From Ceratodon purpureus (lineage: Eukaryota > Streptophyta > Bryopsida > Pseudoditrichales > Ditrichaceae), in the NCBI GenBank assembly GCA_014871385.1, contig CM026428.1, forward strand, positions 9,406,772-9,470,771: a DNA stretch of 64,000 bases, written 5' to 3'. Both the position numbers and the translations under genes were made by a program. Every line of letters starts with the position of its first letter. Position 1 is the first letter of the stretch. Shown here piece after piece: positions 59,086-64,000 of this stretch. Under the pieces are notes generated by a model. That model was not told where the DNA came from. It searched no databases and saw nothing but the letters and a program-made list of their open reading frames with translations.

Positions 59086-60535
59086 AACCTTTCAAAATTT
59101 CCATCTTTTGAAAAACAAAGACTTGGGTCATTAAAATGTGGGACTACATGACCTGCTTGCGAAATGCTCTTGACCATGAGAGTTGAATGCACTATGTCAA
59201 AGTATCCCAATGGTTTGGAAATAATTCACAATAAATTTGAACTAAAGCAAGACAAAGATTTCTATGGCATATGAAGAGTCTTACTTGTCCATACCATGTT
59301 TCAATTGATTGCCCTTCGGTTTCACCAAATTGGTCTCCAAGCTTGCTGGAATAGTAAGTGACTTGCATGTTCCCAAAATCTAAAAGGAAATTCAAAAAGT
59401 CCATGGGTAGTCTGCTTGTATCTTCCATTTCTTGTCCAATTTTTTGATGTATATCAAGGCGTCAATTATGCTTTACAATTTGAGCATTAACATTTCTTTT
59501 GTTGCTTTTTCTATATGTAGACTTTATTTGCACTATATGGAAATGTTCCAACATATTTATTGAATATTTTGCGAATGCTTAATACAATTGCTGAAATGGC
59601 CCATCATATGTACATTTATTGTGTTGAAATTTGACATCTGAATTTGACATAAACTTTCTTTCATAGAAGTCACTACTGTGGATGTTCATATGAAAAAAAG
59701 AAATTTATTAGAATCAATTTTGTATAAAAAGGCATAAAAAATATGAAATTAAATGTTGTAAAATAAAATTTCAAAATTATTAAAAACACCAAAAAAAACT
59801 TTCATACCTTTTCATAAGAAGTTCCATATCTTGTAAGGTACCCTCTATGTGATAAGAGCCCCGACATACTTTGATGTACCACTAAACAAAAATGATTGTT
59901 GTGTGTATTGTATCATCCTCATACAAACCTTGTAAATAGAGAATAAGTACTTGCATCAGAGCTCAATGTTTGAATCCATCATAATTAGCTTGAGAGACGA
60001 AGTAGCCTCCTTTTCCATTTCCACGTATTCGGAAATTTGGATATCGATAAGTTTCTTTTATTAACACTAACCTATCATCAAGTATTTGCAGTACATGGGG
60101 CTGACCAATTGGCGTCATACCCACCAACACTTTAAAATTCCAATGTTTCTTTGATGTAGAACATCAACATGGTTTGAAAGGTACGGATTGCCAAGGGGTG
60201 TTGTTCCTCCATCAAATTCCTAGAAAGCACTCTGTCACAAATTTGCAAACAATCTAGGTGTAAATAATCAAACCTTAACAACAATTAACATTGAAACATT
60301 TCAACTTGAGACCATTCAAGCACTTACAAATACACAATGAAGTGATCATTTTTTTATAAGTCTTAAGCAACCTTTGTAGAAGATGATTTCATTGCATGAT
60401 AAACTTTTTGAATATTTTCTTCTGTCCTACTTGTAAAGGATAATCCAACATCACCAAGATTATCTTTTCCACACATAAACAAGCAACAAGGGAATTGACA
60501 CCTATTGGTGTCATATATACATGTAACATGTAGTT
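59016..60535 (-). pseudogene. Unassigned coding remnant in several pieces, probably transposon-derived
   Basis: On the minus strand, protein-like stretches occur at about 60535-60368 (CIYDTNRCQFPCCLFMCGKD, then GLSFTSRTEENIQKVYHAM), 60110-59970 (QILDDRLVLIKETYRYPNFR, then GGYFVSQANYDGFKH) and 59400-59030 (QSIETWYGQVRLFICHRNLC, then CELFPNHWDTL, a stop, and SISQAGHVVPHFNDPSLC). The last piece resembles the C-terminal segments after the transposase core in some large plant DNA transposons (pattern W.GQV..F..H......L..I), but I cannot assign a family. Stops and the absence of clean splice sites argue for decay. Confidence 0.45.
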
Positions 60536-60764
60536 CAATTTGATCACCATGTCATAAATACTGTATTGAATGATAAATTAATAAACTAATACTAGAATGT
60601 ATATTTAAGCAAATTTAAAAGATTACTTCCCATACAGCCTTTGAGATGGTCGCATGCACTAACAAATTGAAGTGGATAAACAAATTATGGAATTCCCCGT
60701 GGGTCCATTAAAGCAAGTCCCCTATTCATAAGACAAAAGGATGTCAATTTATTTTTGAAATAAA

Positions 60765-60772
<8 letters not shown>

Positions 60773-60825
<53 letters not shown>
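60773..60825. repeat. (TA)n microsatellite
   Basis: About 26 uninterrupted TA units. Confidence 0.97.
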
Positions 60826-60828
<3 letters not shown>

Positions 60829-60960
60829 AAAGCCTACCTAATTAACGAGTGTTTTACACAAATGTAGTAACACTAGATTTTCATGATTGAAAAGAAAAAC
60901 TTACAAAGTCGTATAATAATATAAGCATAAGTAGTGCATCTCACAAAGGGAGAACAAAAA

Positions 60961-61000
60961 TGCATTTAGGTGCATTTAGGTGCATTTAGCTGCATTTAAC
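60961..61000. repeat. 10-bp tandem repeat, four units
   Basis: TGCATTTAGG twice, then TGCATTTAGC and TGCATTTAAC. Confidence 0.95.
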
Positions 61001-62369
61001 TACATACAGTTGGCCAAGTATCTCCTTGTTAGAGAAATTATAAGTTTTACACAAAATTCATGTCAGGGAAATTGGAGAGAAATTATGTCCATAACATGGA
61101 TGCCTAAAGTCGGTAGAATTCTTATGAAGTTTATGTAACAATAGTTCTCACTCTGTTCTAATAAACTCCAAGACAATCAATCAATAAACAAATATTTGAA
61201 ATTGTGCTTGAATAATAAGTACTTCAATCATCGCACTGGATACTTATAAATTCAAGTACATGAGATGTCATAACAACTGTGAAACAACACCTCCTAGAAA
61301 CACAATTATGAGAATGGTCTTACGAAACAAACGGAAGCCACCAATTCATCACATCAACAACCCTTGCTTACAACAAAAAGTGCTAATCAATAAAGCAAAA
61401 TCCCGCGTCTGAGTTTGCATTATCTCTTTCAAGTCATGATTTGGTTGCGAAAATCTCACAAGTGACATGCTTGACTGCATTCCTAGTATCAGCATCCACC
61501 AAAGCTCCACCAAAGCTCCGTGTTACACCTAAGAAGGTACATTTGAACCTGCGCAACCTTCAAACTTGTGTCATGACGATGGGATTGACGTAGCAAAGCA
61601 CAATCTATAACCAAAAACCAATCCGTCCCTTAGATAGAAGGCTACTACGGAGGATGACATTAGATAATTCAATTTTAATTTGAATTGGATACTTCGGAAG
61701 AGGAGAGAGGGATGCGTCTGTCTTAGAGCATTAAAGGATATTTGAACTTAGAAAGAGGCCTTCAAAGTTTGACACACTATCACATTGATTTAGGTAGATT
61801 TAGCATAGATTAGGTACCTACGGAAGGGTCTCTATCTTGTGTGAACCACGTACCCAACTAATAGCATGTGTCGTCCTTTTGCACTACATCGTGAAAAGTT
61901 CCGAGCGGGTATAGACTATTAGCCAGTGATTTAATAAAGGACACTCAATTTAAAATATTTTCACCCCCCATGCATCTTCCTTCAAGGGCCATCTGCTGAG
62001 TTCAAAAATCCTCTAATGGTAGTGCAACACCAAGACAACGCACGCGGATTTGGACACCAAGCTGCCGGATGGAACCACACTCGAGAAAAAATTAGATTAA
62101 TATTGTAAGGCTTGATGAGCCTTGTATCAGATACTAATACTGGAAGGAAGCAACTGCGTGGCTTTTGACTAACTGAACATCCGGGAAATGCCAAAAATCA
62201 CCTCCTCCAGCTTAAAATAATAAATAGCCACGCATTTTCTCCCAGTGTAAACTAATAAGAATAGATTCTATACATGATCTTCGCCGAACGGCCAAATACG
62301 ATATGGTACTTCATCCTCGCGTGAACTCCCTTGTAGTCCAGAGCCAAGCTCAGCACCTGACACCAATGG

Positions 62370-62520
62370 AACTATCGTCGTTTTTAATTTACCATTTTGA
62401 GGATTATATTGCACGGTGTTGAGTGGAGTTGGTCACATAATACAAGAAAAAGAGAGCTTTTCCGCATTCTCGTGAATGAGAAGCGACATTTTTCAAATGA
62501 AAAAGGATGGGTTTATTAGG
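62370..62520 (+). repeat. Dispersed repeat, copy 2 (partner near 2115-2258)
   Basis: Same orientation and block order as the copy near 2.1-2.3 kb (see that entry). The alignment ends near 62510. Confidence 0.6.
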
Positions 62521-64000
62521 AGTTTGAAAGCCGTATGGGACATTCAGCACCCCAAAAGCTCCTCCTGAACATTATGCAGAGCACACGCTCTACAACGTAC
62601 ACTCTACTGAGTTGATTTGACCCTAAGTGAAATAACCCTTCACATTCAGTATTATTCACACTGGATCCTTCCAAGCCATCAGAATTGTTCAGTTCTAGTG
62701 GGATAGAGATACAGACCATTTTTAGGTCGTTGCCTCTCCCATTCCAAGAACGACAAGAAGAAAGACTAGGAAGAAGACAAGCAAAAGACTAGAAAGAAGA
62801 CAAGAAAGAGAACAAGGTAAAAGAAAAGATAAAGATGTGGATTCAAAATAAATAAAAGAATTTGCTGTTTACAATGGACGCGATTGTACAAAGTCCAAAA
62901 TGCCATTTTTGAGATAAAAAAAAGAATTGTTTGTAATGAACTTGGGGCCAAGTGCATTATTATACAGCGGAGTGCATAAATAGTGAATTTCCTATTATTA
63001 GTGTACTTTACCACTCTTAGATTTCTTTGTGAGATCTCAAATCTTATGACCTAATGATGATTTTGCATATGAGGCTAAATAACAAAATGGAAATTCTCAA
63101 ATCTAGTTTCTACTTCCATTTTGAAATTTAGGAAAATTCCTAAAATTAAGTATTTTATTGTAATTACAAGTTTGATATCTATTATTAATGGAATAATACA
63201 ATTTAAAAAAGTTGTACACTTACTTGTTAAAATCTTATCCACTATCCCAAGCCTTTTATAACTAAGACAAAGGTCTCTATAGACCAATTGATTTGGACAA
63301 TTTAGTCTTTGAGTTCATGTCACATTAGAGAAGATTTCTACTATTGCATAGAAATGAATGATTTTCATTCACCGCAATGATCTTCATTGTTATTTAAACC
63401 TAGAGCTTAGAATTCTAAATTGCTTTAGAATGTTTTAGAGTTAGCATCAACTATTTATCATGCTTCTCTTATTAAAACCACAATAATTTCAAAATCTCAA
63501 ATGAACATGAAATACTAATGACTCGAACTTTACATATTCATTCAATTAAGGGAAAGTAATAATAAATAATGATATTATGAAACAGTCAAAAGAATACAAA
63601 TTGTAGTTTGACTCCTCAACCATAGGCTAAGGTCTTTAAAGGATGAAACTTGTATATTCAAATTTTACATTTTCTGTGTTTGATAGATTTTCCAAAACGA
63701 TCATAGGGTTAAGATCATCAACTTTTTGCACAATGATGCAGTATAATGTAATTTATAACACATGTCTCTCAATTTTAACGGCTTGTATGATGAAGCTCAA
63801 ATGCAAACATAATAATAATGAAAGTAAAATATTAAGCCCATTAAACAAAAGTCAAGACAACCTTTTACTTTGACATTTAATTTGGGCTTTAGTTTAATTT
63901 TTACTACAAAAAGTAAAAATATTAAAGTAAAAAAAAAAACATAATAATATATATATACACCATGTACAAATATATAAACACAACATTATTATTTGAACAC
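62521..64000. other. AT-rich region at the right edge
   Basis: Short minus-strand frames (62516-62719, 62766-63014, 63075-63287) lack recognisable domains. A small AGAAAGAAGACAAG-type repeat occurs at 62755-62830. No gene called. Confidence 0.4.

Larger units (their letters stand above)
60536..62369. other. AT-rich, repeat-bearing gap
   Basis: Contains a TA microsatellite and a 10-bp tandem repeat, listed separately. A 70-codon minus-strand frame at 61982-62194 has no recognisable content. No gene seen. Confidence 0.4.

Overview
The window is nuclear DNA of a land plant. Genes have GT-AG introns, and there is a SINA-type ubiquitin ligase, two GRAS transcription factors of the LISCL/SCL9-14 type, an SDF2-like MIR-domain protein, a plant tafazzin-like acyltransferase and a mitochondrial-type NDPK III. 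The LISCL-type GRAS genes carry four introns each, whereas the angiosperm members are usually intronless. Together with long AT-rich gaps and relic DNA transposons, this suggests a non-seed plant, most likely a moss or other bryophyte; that placement is inference and no species is claimed. I found no rRNA, tRNA, CRISPR or prokaryote-style operon.

Layout. 0.5-1.7 kb: SINA-like E3 ligase (+). 3.1-4.0 kb: 925-bp element with short terminal inverted repeats (TIRs) and a TA duplication. 5.2-10.2 kb: decayed Copia retrotransposon whose RNase H region is split by a 0.74-kb TIR element. 10.2-10.9 kb: probable broken OSB-like gene (-). 12.1-12.5 kb: 433-bp MITE. 14.5-17.8 and 21.0-24.3 kb: two tandem, same-strand GRAS genes with identical intron phases. 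26.1-27.0 kb: intronless SDF2-like gene with a membrane anchor. 28.0-31.6 kb: tafazzin-like acyltransferase (-). 33.5-35.7 kb: six-exon NDPK III (-). 38.7-44.1 kb: large AT-rich multi-exon gene (-) for an unrecognised IQ-motif protein with tandem repeats. 46.7-47.6 kb: Tc1-like transposase remnant and a Stowaway-like MITE. 49.6-56.9 kb: broken pogo/Tigger-like transposase gene interrupted by a 4,232-bp foldback element. 57-64 kb: AT-rich, repeat-rich DNA with an unassigned minus-strand coding remnant.

The clearest structural result is the nested insertion at 50592-54823. The element has hAT-like ends (CAGAGTTGT / CAGGGCTGT) and an 8-bp target duplication with one mismatch (AGCAGAAG / AGCACAAG). 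Ignoring it puts the two transposase halves back in one frame. Inside are two near-identical inverted arms of about 0.86 kb, each with its own long hairpin and GC-rich GACGGCC/GGCCGTC clusters; it has no recognisable transposase.

The host genes do not form a pathway. The functional groupings are ubiquitin ligation (SINA), transcription (GRAS pair), ER protein quality control (SDF2-like), and two probably mitochondrial proteins on the same strand (tafazzin-like acyltransferase, NDPK III). The most novel-looking host gene is the IQ-motif gene at 38.7-44.1 kb. Its exon phases agree across eight segments, but I recognise no family.
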